59,534 bases of DNA. Source: Stenotrophomonas africana (GTDB taxonomy: Bacteria; Pseudomonadota; Gammaproteobacteria; Xanthomonadales; Xanthomonadaceae). Below the pieces are notes generated by a model that saw only the letters and a program-made list of their open reading frames with translations, ran no database searches and was not told the origin of the DNA. Both the position numbers and the translations under genes were made by a program. The first letter of the stretch is position 1, and the number at the start of each line of letters is the position of its first letter. This document shows positions 45,834-54,653 of this stretch, in pieces. The stretch lies in NCBI RefSeq assembly GCF_013004645.1, contig NZ_JABEME010000016.1, forward strand, positions 1-59,534, given 5' to 3'.

Positions 45834-46892
45834 CTACTGGACGTCCGTAACGTAGGTCGGCAACGCCCAGTGCCTGCGGCTCCGGGTTGAGCAGTCATCA
45901 CCCAGATACGTCGCGCTCAGGACCAGGCGCGAGCCGTCCCACGCCCAATGCCGGTTCGTGCCGCACGCATTGGTAGCGGTCACAACGCCTTCTTCAAGAA
46001 ATACGGCGTACGGGTAGAGCGGAAACAGCGTGCTCGGGGTGATCAGCGTGGGCGAAAACGGTGGACGGTCGCGGATCAACCAGCTGCCCGCCGGCACGAT
46101 GTTGCGATCGGTTGCGCAGTTCAACAGCGCCAGAACATGGCTGGCATCCACCCGTTCGATGCGGAGTTGGCGTGACGACATCCGGTCGCACGCGTTACCC
46201 GCAGCGGCCACCGGTTGCAACTGCTGCAGCAGATCCGCCCGCTCGGCCAGCTGCGCATCGCTTTCCTGTGCTTCGACCAGAAGCGGCGGTGCCTTCAGGG
46301 GCGGCGCGGCAACCGCAGCCGGGACCTTCGACTCCGGCAGTGAGCCCTTGCGCACCAGTGCGCCGGGCGTATCCAGCCGACCTTGGGCTTCGTCCATCTT
46401 CAGCAGCAGCGTGCGGATGCCGCGGTCAGACAGCGGCCACGCGTGGCCCGAGGCATCGCTCATCTCGACGCGCTTACCCGCCAGCAGTGCTTCAATCATG
46501 GCGGTCACGTAGCGGGTGGGCAGCTCCAGGCCAGAGTCGAGTGCTTCGCTGTGGCCGATGGCACCGAGGTCCTTTCCGTCCACGTGCAGTCGCAACGTTC
46601 CTTCAGGGGCCACCGCTGCAGGGGTCGAAGGCGCGTCCTCTCCGCCCTCGGCCATGGACAGCCTTGCGCTGACCGCCGTGCGCGGCCCGCCGCTGCGTTC
46701 GATCAGCGCGCTCAGCATCAGCGGCGCCAGTGGACCGTAGGCTGCCAGCCGGCAGGTGCGGGTGTTGTCGCAGGCCATCACGCCGTCGCCCTCCACCCAC
46801 GACGTGCCAGCCGGTTCGGCAGCCGGGGCAACCGAGGCCATCGTCAGCGACGCAAGCAGCAGCGGCGTGCATGACAGTGAAGATGCATGCAT
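45834..46892 (-). CDS. DUF1176 family exported protein, copy 1
   Basis: A 352-residue protein with a signal peptide (LLLASLTMASVAPAA). DUF1176-like features: ACDNTRTCRLAAYG near the N-terminus, PLSDRGIRTLLLKMDEAQGR, GALVRKGS, and a C-terminal part with Cys residues and NRHWAWDGSRLVL. Periplasmic, function unknown. It is paralogous to the gene ending exactly one base upstream of its start, so the two form a tandem pair transcribed from 47936. The pair sits between rpfE and recJ on the opposite strand. Confidence 0.85.
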   Translation of the reverse strand: MHASSLSCTPLLLASLTMASVAPAAEPAGTSWVEGDGVMACDNTRTCRLAAYGPLAPLMLSALIERSGGPRTAVSARLSMAEGGEDAPSTPAAVAPEGTLRLHVDGKDLGAIGHSEALDSGLELPTRYVTAMIEALLAGKRVEMSDASGHAWPLSDRGIRTLLLKMDEAQGRLDTPGALVRKGSLPESKVPAAVAAPPLKAPPLLVEAQESDAQLAERADLLQQLQPVAAAGNACDRMSSRQLRIERVDASHVLALLNCATDRNIVPAGSWLIRDRPPFSPTLITPSTLFPLYPYAVFLEEGVVTATNACGTNRHWAWDGSRLVLSATYLGDDCSTRSRRHWALPTYVTDVQ

Positions 46893-47936
46893 TCAACGCA
46901 CCTCACTGAGCAGGGTTGGCAGCATCCAGTGCCCGCCCGGCATGCCACGGCACAGGCCGGTACTGAATGCACTGCTGGGCTGGAATCTCTGGCCATCCCA
47001 TACCCAGTCCGAGCCGGAAACACAGTCGCCGATGCCGCGGCCCTTGTAGCGCGCGTAGAGCGTGCGTTCGACGCGCGAGAAGCCCTCTGCTTCCATCGTG
47101 ACCGTCTGCGGGGCGAACGGGGGCCGGTCGCGCGCGATCCAGAAGCCATTGCTGTAGTTGTACGCGCCCATCTGGCACAGCGCCTGCACCAGTACGTGGT
47201 GCTCGTCCAGCCGCTCGATCACCATTTCCGGGGTGCCCGTGTACTCGATCAGGCGCGGACAGTCGTCACTGTCGCCGAGCGTGGCGATCAGGGCGTCGCG
47301 CAGCGCTTCGCTGCTTCCCAGTTCGCTGTCTCCGGAACGTGGCGCCGCCAGCGCCGCGCTCGCGATCACCGGCTTGGCACGCGCAGCCGGCACAGTCGTT
47401 TCGGCACGCGTACCACGCCGCACCAGGGCGCCGGGTGTTCCGATCCGACCCTGCGCCTCGTCCATCTTCAGCATTACGGCGGCAGCCCCACGGTCGGAAA
47501 TCGGCCAGCGCGTTCTGTTGCTGTCGATCACCTCAATGCGGGCCTGGCCGGGCAGGGCGGCGAGCAGTGCTTCAACCTGCGCCGGCCGCAGCGTCACGGC
47601 CTCGTCGGCACCGGTGTCCTGCACCGGGCCCAGATCACGGCCGTTCACCTGCAGGCGCAGCGCTCCTTCAGGCATTGCGCTTTCGCCATCCTCGCCCACC
47701 CGCAGCCGCGCCTTCACTGCCGTACCGGGGCCACCGGCACGTTCCAGCATCAGGCCCAGCAGGCTGCCTGCGTTTTCCGGGCCATAACCCGCGGCACGGC
47801 AGGTGCCGGTGTTGTCGCAGGCCAGGAACCAGTCGTGGTGCGCGAACTCGATACCGGGTGTTACCGGCGTGTTTGCGGCATGGCTGGCAAGCGGCAGCAA
47901 CAGGCCGACAATCAGTGTGGACAACGGGCGATACAT
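46893..47936 (-). CDS. DUF1176 family exported protein, copy 2
   Basis: A 347-residue paralog of the preceding entry. Signal peptide MYRPLSTLIVGLLLPLASHA, then LACDNTGTCRAAGYGPENAG, PISDRGAAAVMLKMDEAQGR and GALVRRGT, and a C-terminal SGSDWVWDGQRFQPSSAFST. The long frame before 47936 runs antisense into recJ and is ignored. First gene of the tandem pair. Divergent from recJ with a 116-bp gap. Confidence 0.85.
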   Translation of the reverse strand: MYRPLSTLIVGLLLPLASHAANTPVTPGIEFAHHDWFLACDNTGTCRAAGYGPENAGSLLGLMLERAGGPGTAVKARLRVGEDGESAMPEGALRLQVNGRDLGPVQDTGADEAVTLRPAQVEALLAALPGQARIEVIDSNRTRWPISDRGAAAVMLKMDEAQGRIGTPGALVRRGTRAETTVPAARAKPVIASAALAAPRSGDSELGSSEALRDALIATLGDSDDCPRLIEYTGTPEMVIERLDEHHVLVQALCQMGAYNYSNGFWIARDRPPFAPQTVTMEAEGFSRVERTLYARYKGRGIGDCVSGSDWVWDGQRFQPSSAFSTGLCRGMPGGHWMLPTLLSEVR

Positions 47937-48052
47937 GGCGAATTCCGTTTCAGAAGCGAACAAGCATGGGCGATCGCCACCTCTGCGCCAAGCCCGGGAA
48001 GAGCCGGACCAGCCGGGCGGGGTATCATGCCCGGGTCTTCCGTAACCCGGCG

Positions 48053-49816
48053 ATGCCGATGTCCCTTGCCGCCGATGCTGTGCCGCCCGCCTCTGATACG
48101 CCGACGATCCGCCGCCGCGATGCGGTCGCGCCCGGCAGCTGGCCGGAGGGCACGCTGCCGTTGCTGGCGCGTCTCTATGCCAGCCGTGGCGCAGGTACAC
48201 CGGAGTTGGCGCAGCCGAAGCTGGGCAATCTGCATGCCCCCGAGCTGCTGACCGGCATCGACGATGCGGTGGGCCTGCTGGTCGAGGCCATCGCCAACGA
48301 CAAGCGCATCCTGGTGGTCGGCGATTTCGATTGCGATGGTGCCACCGCCTGCGCGGTCGGCGTGCGTGGCCTGCGCATGCTCGGCGCGCAGCATGTCTTC
48401 CACGCGGTGCCCAACCGCATGGTGCACGGCTACGGCCTGTCGCCGTCACTGGTGGAAGAGCTGGCCGCGCTGCAGCCGGACCTGCTGGTCACGGTCGACC
48501 ACGGCATTGCCTGCCACGCCGGTGTCATCGCGGCCAAGGCGCGTGGCTGGCAGGTGCTGGTCACTGACCATCATCTTCCCGGTCCGCAGTTGCCGCCGGC
48601 CGATGTCATCGTCGATCCCAATCTCGACGGCGACGCCTTCCCCAGCAAGTCGTTGGCAGGCGTCGGCGTGATCTTCTACGTGCTGATGGCGCTGCGCCGG
48701 CAGATGCGCGAAGCCGGTGTCTTTGCCGATGGCAAGGGACCTGACCTGACCACGCTGCTGGACCTGGTGGCGGTCGGCACCGTCGCCGACCTGGTAGCGC
48801 TGGACCCGAACAATCGGGCGCTGGTCAGCGCGGGCCTGCGCCGGCTGCGTGCAGGGCAGGGCTGCGTCGGCCTGCGTGCACTGATCGAGGCCAGCGGCCG
48901 TGATGCCGCGCGGCTGACGGCCACCGACATCGGCTTCGCACTCGGCCCACGCCTGAATGCCGCGGGCCGGCTGGAAGACATGGCGCTGGGCATTGCGCTG
49001 CTGCTGACCGAAGACCCGCGCCAGGCGCGCGAGATCGCGCAGACGCTGGAGCAGATCAATTCGGAACGGCGCGCCGTGCAGCAGTCGATGACCGACGACG
49101 CCGAGCAGGCGTTGACCCGCGTGGTGCTGGACATGGCCGGCCAGCGCCCGGTCGCGGCCTGCCTGTTCGATGCGGACTGGCATCCGGGCGTGGTCGGCCT
49201 GGTCGCGTCGAAGATGAAGGATCGCCTGCATCGCCCGGTGATCGCCTTCGCCCCGGCCGAACCCGGCGCCGACACCCTGCGTGGCTCAGCCCGCTCGATT
49301 CCCGGCCTGCACATCCGTGACGCACTGGCGCTGGTCGACGCGCGTCATCCGGGCTTGATCGAACGTTTCGGTGGCCATGCCATGGCGGCTGGACTGAGCC
49401 TGCGGCTGGATCACGTCGATGACTTCAAGGCCGCCTTCGTCGCCGTGGTACTGGAAATGCTCGACCCGGCGGCACTGCAGCAGCAGGTCCTCAGCGACGG
49501 CGAACTGGCCGCGGGCGAACTCGACCATCGCCACGCTGATGCGCTGCGTCTGGCGGGCCCGTGGGGCCAGGGCTTCCCCGAGCCGCTGTTCGACGGCCAC
49601 TTCGAAGTGGCCAACTGGCGCGTGCTGAAGGAGCGCCACCTCAAGCTGGAACTGCGCCTGCCGGGCGTGCCCGGCACGATCAACGCGATCCACTTCGGCG
49701 GCTGGCATGGCAACGCGCCGGGTCGCCACGTGCATCTCGCCTATCGTCTCGCCTGCGACGACTATCGTGGTGGCAACGCCATCCAGCTGATCGTCGAGCA
49801 CTGCCTGCCCGCCTAG
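48053..49816 (+). CDS. recJ: Single-stranded-DNA-specific exonuclease RecJ
   Basis: A 587-residue 5'-3' exonuclease of recombination and mismatch repair. DHH-family metal motifs: VVGDFDCDGATACAVG, VDHGIACH and TDHHLPGPQLPP in the first half, and the DHHA1 domain with ERFGGHAMAAGLSL in the second. Start at 48053 (MPMSLAADA); an ATG two codons later is an alternative. The frame before it is antisense to the DUF1176 gene. A long perfect hairpin begins directly after the stop. Confidence 0.95.
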   Translation: MPMSLAADAVPPASDTPTIRRRDAVAPGSWPEGTLPLLARLYASRGAGTPELAQPKLGNLHAPELLTGIDDAVGLLVEAIANDKRILVVGDFDCDGATACAVGVRGLRMLGAQHVFHAVPNRMVHGYGLSPSLVEELAALQPDLLVTVDHGIACHAGVIAAKARGWQVLVTDHHLPGPQLPPADVIVDPNLDGDAFPSKSLAGVGVIFYVLMALRRQMREAGVFADGKGPDLTTLLDLVAVGTVADLVALDPNNRALVSAGLRRLRAGQGCVGLRALIEASGRDAARLTATDIGFALGPRLNAAGRLEDMALGIALLLTEDPRQAREIAQTLEQINSERRAVQQSMTDDAEQALTRVVLDMAGQRPVAACLFDADWHPGVVGLVASKMKDRLHRPVIAFAPAEPGADTLRGSARSIPGLHIRDALALVDARHPGLIERFGGHAMAAGLSLRLDHVDDFKAAFVAVVLEMLDPAALQQQVLSDGELAAGELDHRHADALRLAGPWGQGFPEPLFDGHFEVANWRVLKERHLKLELRLPGVPGTINAIHFGGWHGNAPGRHVHLAYRLACDDYRGGNAIQLIVEHCLPA

Positions 49817-49892
49817 AAAAAGGGGACGGAGGGGATTAAGCCGTTTCTGCCTTGTTTGCCAATTGCGACTTAATCCCCTCCGTCCCCTTTTT
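49817..49892. terminator. Perfect 24-bp-arm hairpin after recJ
   Basis: Left arm 49817-49840 (AAAAAGGGGACGGAGGGGAT...) and right arm 49869-49892 are exact reverse complements with a 28-nt loop. The right arm ends in TTTTT, so it looks like a bidirectional intrinsic terminator. The stem is unusually long and its sequence unlike the SMAG units; it may be a separate mobile repeat. Confidence 0.75.
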
Positions 49893-49960
49893 GGGGTCCC
49901 GCCAACCCCGTTCCGGTAGCTTGTGCGTTCAACGGTTCACGATCCCACTGGAGTCCGGTC

Positions 49961-52873
49961 ATGGTCTTCGCCCGTTGCTGCGCCGTGTTGTTGCTGGCCC
50001 TCGCGGCCTGGCCCGCTGGCGCGCAGTCGCCGCCGATCTCCCGGCCGCAGGCCGCCACGCCTCTCCTGATCGCGCACGCTGCCGAACAACCGGTGCAACT
50101 GCAGCGTGCCCGCATCGAGGGCGAAGTCCAGGCCGGCGTCGCCCAGACCCGGATCACCCTGGAATTCCACAACCCGAACCGGCGCGTGCTGGAGGGCGAG
50201 TTGCAGTTCCCGCTGGGCGACGGCCAGCAGATCAGCGGCTTCGCGCTGGATATCAACGGCGAGATGCGTGACGCGGTGGCGGTGCCCAAGGACCGCGGCC
50301 GCCAGGTGTTCGAGGAGATCGCCCGCCGCGGCGTCGACCCGGGCCTGCTGGAACAGACCGCCGGTAACCAGTTCCGGCTGCGCATCTACCCGCTGCCGGC
50401 CGGTGGCAGTCGGCGTGTACAGCTGGTGATTCGCGAGCCGTTGGCCTTCACCGGCCAAGGCTGGCAGTGGACGCTGCCGCTGCAGTTCGCCGCCGGTGCA
50501 GCCTCGGTTGAACTGAAGCTGCAGGCGCCCGGCGCGACCACTGCAGGTACCGCGCCATTCCGCATCAGCGCGGGCCAGATGCAGTGGCAGGGCAAGGGCG
50601 CGCAGTTGCCGAAGCAGCTGCAGTGGAGCCTGCCGGCAGCCCGCCAGGCGCAGGTGCAGGTGGCGCCCTGGGAGGATGGCCATTACCTGCTGGCGCAACT
50701 GCCGGTGGCGGCCAGCAGCAGGCCCCGCACGCTGCCCAGCGAGATCGGCCTGCTGTGGGACGGCTCCGGTTCGGCGGGGCAGCGCGATCGCACGCGTGAG
50801 TTCGCACTGCTGGATCACTACTTCGCCGCGATGGGCGACGGCACCGTGGCCTTGACCGTGTTGCGCGATCGCGCCGAGCCGGTAAGACGCTTCCGCATCC
50901 GCGCCGGTAACTGGAGTGAGCTGCGTGCGGCATTGCAGGCCGTACGCCCGGACGGTGCCAGCGCGCTGGCGCAGTGGCAGCCGCAGCCGGGCGTGAAGGA
51001 ATACCTGCTGGTCAGCGATGGCCTGCTGACCTATGGGCCGGAACAGCTGCCGGCGATGGCGCCGGACCAACGCCTGTTTGCGGTCAGCAGCGCCGGTGCG
51101 CGCACCGATGCCGTGCGACTGCGTGGCTGGAGCCAAGCGCATGGTGGTCGCTTCGTCGCGCTGGGGAAGGATGTCGAATTGGCCGCCCGTGAGCTGCTGT
51201 CGTCGCCGCTGGATGTGCAGGTCGATGCAGGGCGCGGCGTGCAGGACGTGGTGATCGATCGTCGCAGTGAAGCCGAGGGCTGGTTGTGGCTGCATGCACG
51301 ACTGGCGGCCGACGGTGTGCCGATGCGGGTGCGCGTGGGTGGCGGCGAATGGCAGGCGCTGCCCGCCACGCAGAAGAGCAACGACGGAGAACTGCTGGCG
51401 GGCTTGTGGGCGCAGGCGCGCCTGCAGCAGCTGGCCGCCGATCGCCGTGGCAACCGCGAGGCGATGCAGCGCCTGTCTCAACAGTTTGGCCTGGTCGGGC
51501 CGGATACCTCGCTGATCGTGCTGGAGACACTGGAGGACTACCTGCGCTATGCGATCCGCCCTTCGGGCACGCTGCGCGCCGAGTACGACGCCAGGTTCGC
51601 AGTGCAGGTAAGAGATCGCGCGGCTGCTGATCGCCAGCGCCTGGATGAGGTGGCGGCACGCTGGAAGGAGCGCCAGCAGTGGTGGAACCGCAGCTGGCCG
51701 AAGGGAATGCCGCCGCAGGCAAAGGGCGGGGCACTGGAAGTGGCCTCCGCGGACTACGCGATGGAATCAGCGCCGGTGGCGATGCTCGCCGCGCCGGCCC
51801 CGGCGGCACCACCCGCCCCGGCACCGATGGCCGCCGCCGCCGAGCAGCGCATGGAAGCCAGCAGCGCGCGTGCGCGTCGCTCAGCACCTGCATCGAACAT
51901 GGCCCTCGATTCAATCACGGTCACTGGTGGCCGTGTCGCTGCGCCCGCTGCCGCCAACGAGGGCGAGCTCGGCATCCAGTTGGCGGCCTGGCAGCCGGAC
52001 TCGGCCATCGCCAAGCGCCTGCGCGAGGGGCCGCCGTCGCAGTTGTATGACCGCTATCTGGCCGAGCGCGATGCGCACGCCGACAGCAGCGCATTCTTCC
52101 TCGATGTGGCCGATCTGCTGCTGGAGCAGGGCCAGCGCGAACTGGCACTGCGGGTACTGTCGAACCTGGCCGAGATGGATCTGGACAACCGGCACCTGCT
52201 GCGCGTGCTCGGCTACCGCCTGATGCAGGCTGATGCCCCCGCATTGGCGGTGCCGGTGTTCGAGCAGGTGCTGATGATGGGCCAGGAAGAGCCGCAGAGC
52301 TTCCGCGATCTTGGCCTGGCGCTGGCGGCGGCCGGCAAGCCGCAGCAGGCGCTTGCGCCGCTGTACCAGGTGGTGGTGCGGCCGTGGGACAGCCGCTTCG
52401 ATGGCATCGCCCTGATCGCACTGGATGAGCTGACCAACCTGGTGGCCCGCAGCACGCCCCGGCTGGATACCACCGGCATCGACCCGCGCCTGCTGCAGGC
52501 GATGCCGTTGGACCTGCGCGTGGTGCTGTCGTGGGACGCCGACAACAGTGACATGGACCTGTGGGTGACCGACCCGAACGGCGAGCGCGCGTACTACGGC
52601 AACCGCCTGACCTACCAGGGCGGACAGATGTCGCAGGATTTCACCGGCGGCTATGGCCCCGAGCAGTTCTCGCTGCGTAACGCCAAGCCGGGCAAATACA
52701 AGGTGGAAGCGAATTACTTCGGCAGCCGCCAGCAGTTGGTGACCGGTGCCACGACCCTGATGCTGCGCCTGACCACCCACTGGGGCACGGCCAAGCAGAA
52801 TGACCAGATGGTGACGATGCGGCTGAAGGACCGTGCCGAGACTGTGCTGGTGGGCGAGTTCGAGGTGCGTTGA
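49961..52873 (+). CDS. Large exported VIT/VWA-domain protein
   Basis: A 970-residue protein with a signal peptide (MVFARCCAVLLLALAAWPAGAQ). Domains in order: VIT-like (about 45-165; ITLEFHNPNRRVLEGELQFP, KDRGRQVFEEIARRGVDPGL), a VWA-type fold with a MIDAS-like DGSGS (D267), a Pro/Ala-rich linker (about 600-640), SITVTGGRV (651 on), a helical TPR-like part (about 690-810; LLEQGQRELALRVLSNLAEM), and a C-terminal DUF2135-like beta domain (LSWDADNSDMDLWVTDPNGE). Resembles inter-alpha-trypsin-inhibitor-like bacterial proteins of unknown function. Probably periplasmic or surface-exposed. Confidence 0.85.
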   Translation: MVFARCCAVLLLALAAWPAGAQSPPISRPQAATPLLIAHAAEQPVQLQRARIEGEVQAGVAQTRITLEFHNPNRRVLEGELQFPLGDGQQISGFALDINGEMRDAVAVPKDRGRQVFEEIARRGVDPGLLEQTAGNQFRLRIYPLPAGGSRRVQLVIREPLAFTGQGWQWTLPLQFAAGAASVELKLQAPGATTAGTAPFRISAGQMQWQGKGAQLPKQLQWSLPAARQAQVQVAPWEDGHYLLAQLPVAASSRPRTLPSEIGLLWDGSGSAGQRDRTREFALLDHYFAAMGDGTVALTVLRDRAEPVRRFRIRAGNWSELRAALQAVRPDGASALAQWQPQPGVKEYLLVSDGLLTYGPEQLPAMAPDQRLFAVSSAGARTDAVRLRGWSQAHGGRFVALGKDVELAARELLSSPLDVQVDAGRGVQDVVIDRRSEAEGWLWLHARLAADGVPMRVRVGGGEWQALPATQKSNDGELLAGLWAQARLQQLAADRRGNREAMQRLSQQFGLVGPDTSLIVLETLEDYLRYAIRPSGTLRAEYDARFAVQVRDRAAADRQRLDEVAARWKERQQWWNRSWPKGMPPQAKGGALEVASADYAMESAPVAMLAAPAPAAPPAPAPMAAAAEQRMEASSARARRSAPASNMALDSITVTGGRVAAPAAANEGELGIQLAAWQPDSAIAKRLREGPPSQLYDRYLAERDAHADSSAFFLDVADLLLEQGQRELALRVLSNLAEMDLDNRHLLRVLGYRLMQADAPALAVPVFEQVLMMGQEEPQSFRDLGLALAAAGKPQQALAPLYQVVVRPWDSRFDGIALIALDELTNLVARSTPRLDTTGIDPRLLQAMPLDLRVVLSWDADNSDMDLWVTDPNGERAYYGNRLTYQGGQMSQDFTGGYGPEQFSLRNAKPGKYKVEANYFGSRQQLVTGATTLMLRLTTHWGTAKQNDQMVTMRLKDRAETVLVGEFEVR

Positions 52874-53144
52874 ACGCTCGGACACCCGTGTAGAGTCGAG
52901 CTTGCTCGACTCTGCATTTCTCCCGCAAGCGGTGCAGGATAGGAGCGAAGGACCCGGACTTTTCCGACCGGGCACTCCGGGTAGATCCAGTGTGCCCATT
53001 CCGAGACGAGCCACTCAGTACGCACGCCACGCAGATTCGGATGCTCGGCTTCCGGCGACAGAAGAGCCAAAATCAATCCGGCCTTATTCATCGAGCCGGC
53101 ACTGACGCGAAATCCATCGCGCCAGCGCCACCCGGCCATTTACT
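52874..53144. other. Intergenic region with SMAG unit and possible ORF remnant
   Basis: Holds a SMAG hairpin (TGTAGAGTCGAGC / GCTCGACTCTGCA, 52889-52916). On the - strand a frame from about 53090 to 52900 reads like protein (MNKAGLILALLSPEAEHPNL ... EWLVSEWAHWIYPECPVG) but has no recognisable family and runs on into the VIT gene antisense. It may be a decayed gene of the accessory patch. Confidence 0.4.
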
Positions 53145-54299
53145 CTAACCGCGTATCCAGCTATCCAGCTGTTTTGCCAGCACGCGGTTCTTGTGCGCGC
53201 TGGCGACCATGCCTTTGCCTGGTGTCAGATTGATGCCCAGTTGTGCATTGACCTGCCTGATCCATTGTGGGAACTGTGCAAGATTGACGCCTGTAATTGG
53301 CGGCAGTTCGAGGTCACTGCTGATGGGCCGGTCCCCATATGCCTCGTACGTTCCATCACCTGCGGACAAACTGATCGACCACGAACTATCGGGCCAGCTG
53401 CTGAGAGTGAGGCTGACACGTGGATGGCCGTTCTGGGAGCTGTACTCGCCATCCTGATACAGCGTGATACGCGCGTTCCAGTCTCGGATGTTCTCCACTG
53501 TCCATGCCTGCCTCTGGACCAGCTGAATGGCGGCGCCTGCCATGACGCGCTCGTTGTGAAGTGTCGACAGCTGTTCGCAGAGGGTGTTGAACGCCGGGTC
53601 TTCAGGACCATGCGGCTGGGCTGCCATCGCTGTGTAGTGGAGAAGCGAGAGAAATCGTTCACGGGCTGCGCTCCCTGCGTGATCGCGATCAAGCTGAATT
53701 CGCAGCGCGCCGAGGCGGGTTCGAGTATCCAGCAACGTGACCAGAATCATGCCCCAGTACAGGATGCTGTCGAGCTGTTCGGCATCGTGTTGAACGTGTT
53801 GAATGGCTTCGAGGACCTGTGGTGCCAAGCTGCGATAGGGCAGAAATCTTTCCACTTTGTCACGTTGGGCGTAATACGACTGGTACTTTCTGCAATGCTC
53901 GACCAGGCGCACGCGCTGCTTGAGCTCTCCCGCGCTGCCAAGAGAGCCACTTGGGAGCTCGCCGTTCTCGTCGAAGCCGAAGCAGAAAAGATGCTCAAGG
54001 CCGAGCCTTGGCCGGCGCGAGTAATAGCCAACAGGAAGCCGCGTGAGTTCACGGTAGGCGGCACTCAGTGCCGGTAGATCCTTTTCGGGAAGTCCGGCGA
54101 CCTTCCAGTCCCCCACTCGCAGCCAGTGGAAGTAGAAGCGTTGCAGCATGTCTCCAGACAGGTGGCGACCTGCTTTCGGTGCAAGTACGCCGAGTTGGTA
54201 GTGATAAGCCGGGTAAATGTCGCCTTGACGCTTCTCAGCAAGCGCAGCTTCTTCTGAGTCAACAAAGGCTACCAGCAGCTTGAGGTCGGATTGATCCAT
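53145..54299 (-). CDS. Hypothetical protein of unknown family (accessory)
   Basis: A 384-residue protein I do not recognise. No signal peptide or membrane helix; start MDQSDLKLLVAFVDSEEAAL. It has aromatic-rich segments (MLQRFYFHWLRVGDWKVAGL, YPAYHYQLGVLAPK), a helical middle (LEAIQHVQHDAEQLDSILYW) and a beta-rich end (ARITLYQDGEYSSQNGHPRV; LTLSSWPDSSWSISLSAGDG). Codon use has more A/T-ending codons than the genes around it, a sign of acquisition. Its edges are marked by similar ~33-bp sequences (about 53104-53136 and 54432-54464). The size and orphan status would fit an effector, immunity or defence-associated protein, but nothing in the sequence proves that. Confidence 0.7.
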   Translation of the reverse strand: MDQSDLKLLVAFVDSEEAALAEKRQGDIYPAYHYQLGVLAPKAGRHLSGDMLQRFYFHWLRVGDWKVAGLPEKDLPALSAAYRELTRLPVGYYSRRPRLGLEHLFCFGFDENGELPSGSLGSAGELKQRVRLVEHCRKYQSYYAQRDKVERFLPYRSLAPQVLEAIQHVQHDAEQLDSILYWGMILVTLLDTRTRLGALRIQLDRDHAGSAARERFLSLLHYTAMAAQPHGPEDPAFNTLCEQLSTLHNERVMAGAAIQLVQRQAWTVENIRDWNARITLYQDGEYSSQNGHPRVSLTLSSWPDSSWSISLSAGDGTYEAYGDRPISSDLELPPITGVNLAQFPQWIRQVNAQLGINLTPGKGMVASAHKNRVLAKQLDSWIRG

Positions 54300-54467
54300 T
54301 GCAGGTCTCCAAGCAAAGGGGCCTTCTGGCGGGAAGGCGACCTCCTAGGCTGGCAGGGCGATGTGGAACATCCAATGCGAATAGTTGCAAATGCCGTGAA
54401 GGGGCGCGTATCCGTTGCCCGTATCAGGTCCCACGCGGAATCCGCCTCGCCAGCGCCACACCGCCGC
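54300..54467. other. Gap between orphan gene and small membrane ORF
   Basis: 168 bp with no gene seen. It contains the second copy (about 54432-54464) of a sequence similar to 53104-53136; promoter elements of the - strand orphan gene should also lie here. Confidence 0.5.
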
Positions 54468-54644
54468 CTAGGCAGCCAGCATCACGCACAACCCGGCGCG
54501 GAGTCGCCCGCCAAACGCGCAAAGCAGTATCAGCGCGGTATAGGCCGTTTCGTAGCCGAGCAGGCTGACGAACTGCATCTGCGACAGCACCCAGCCGGCA
54601 TCGAAGGTCTGCTGCAGCCATAGGTGCCAATGGGTCTGGAACAT
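54468..54644 (-). CDS. Small membrane ORF coupled to the acyltransferase
   Basis: A 58-codon ORF: MFQTHWHLWLQQTFDAGWVL then a hydrophobic stretch QFVSLLGYETAYTALILLCA and a final LCVMLAA. It starts 9 bp after the acyltransferase stop and has TGAGGA as a ribosome site. One or two membrane helices. Could be a genuine small partner of the acyltransferase or the 5' remnant of a longer gene cut by the accessory insertion, since in-frame sequence after the TAG continues as AAVWRWRGGFRV. Confidence 0.5.
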   Translation of the reverse strand: MFQTHWHLWLQQTFDAGWVLSQMQFVSLLGYETAYTALILLCAFGGRLRAGLCVMLAA

Positions 54645-54653
54645 CCGTTGTCC

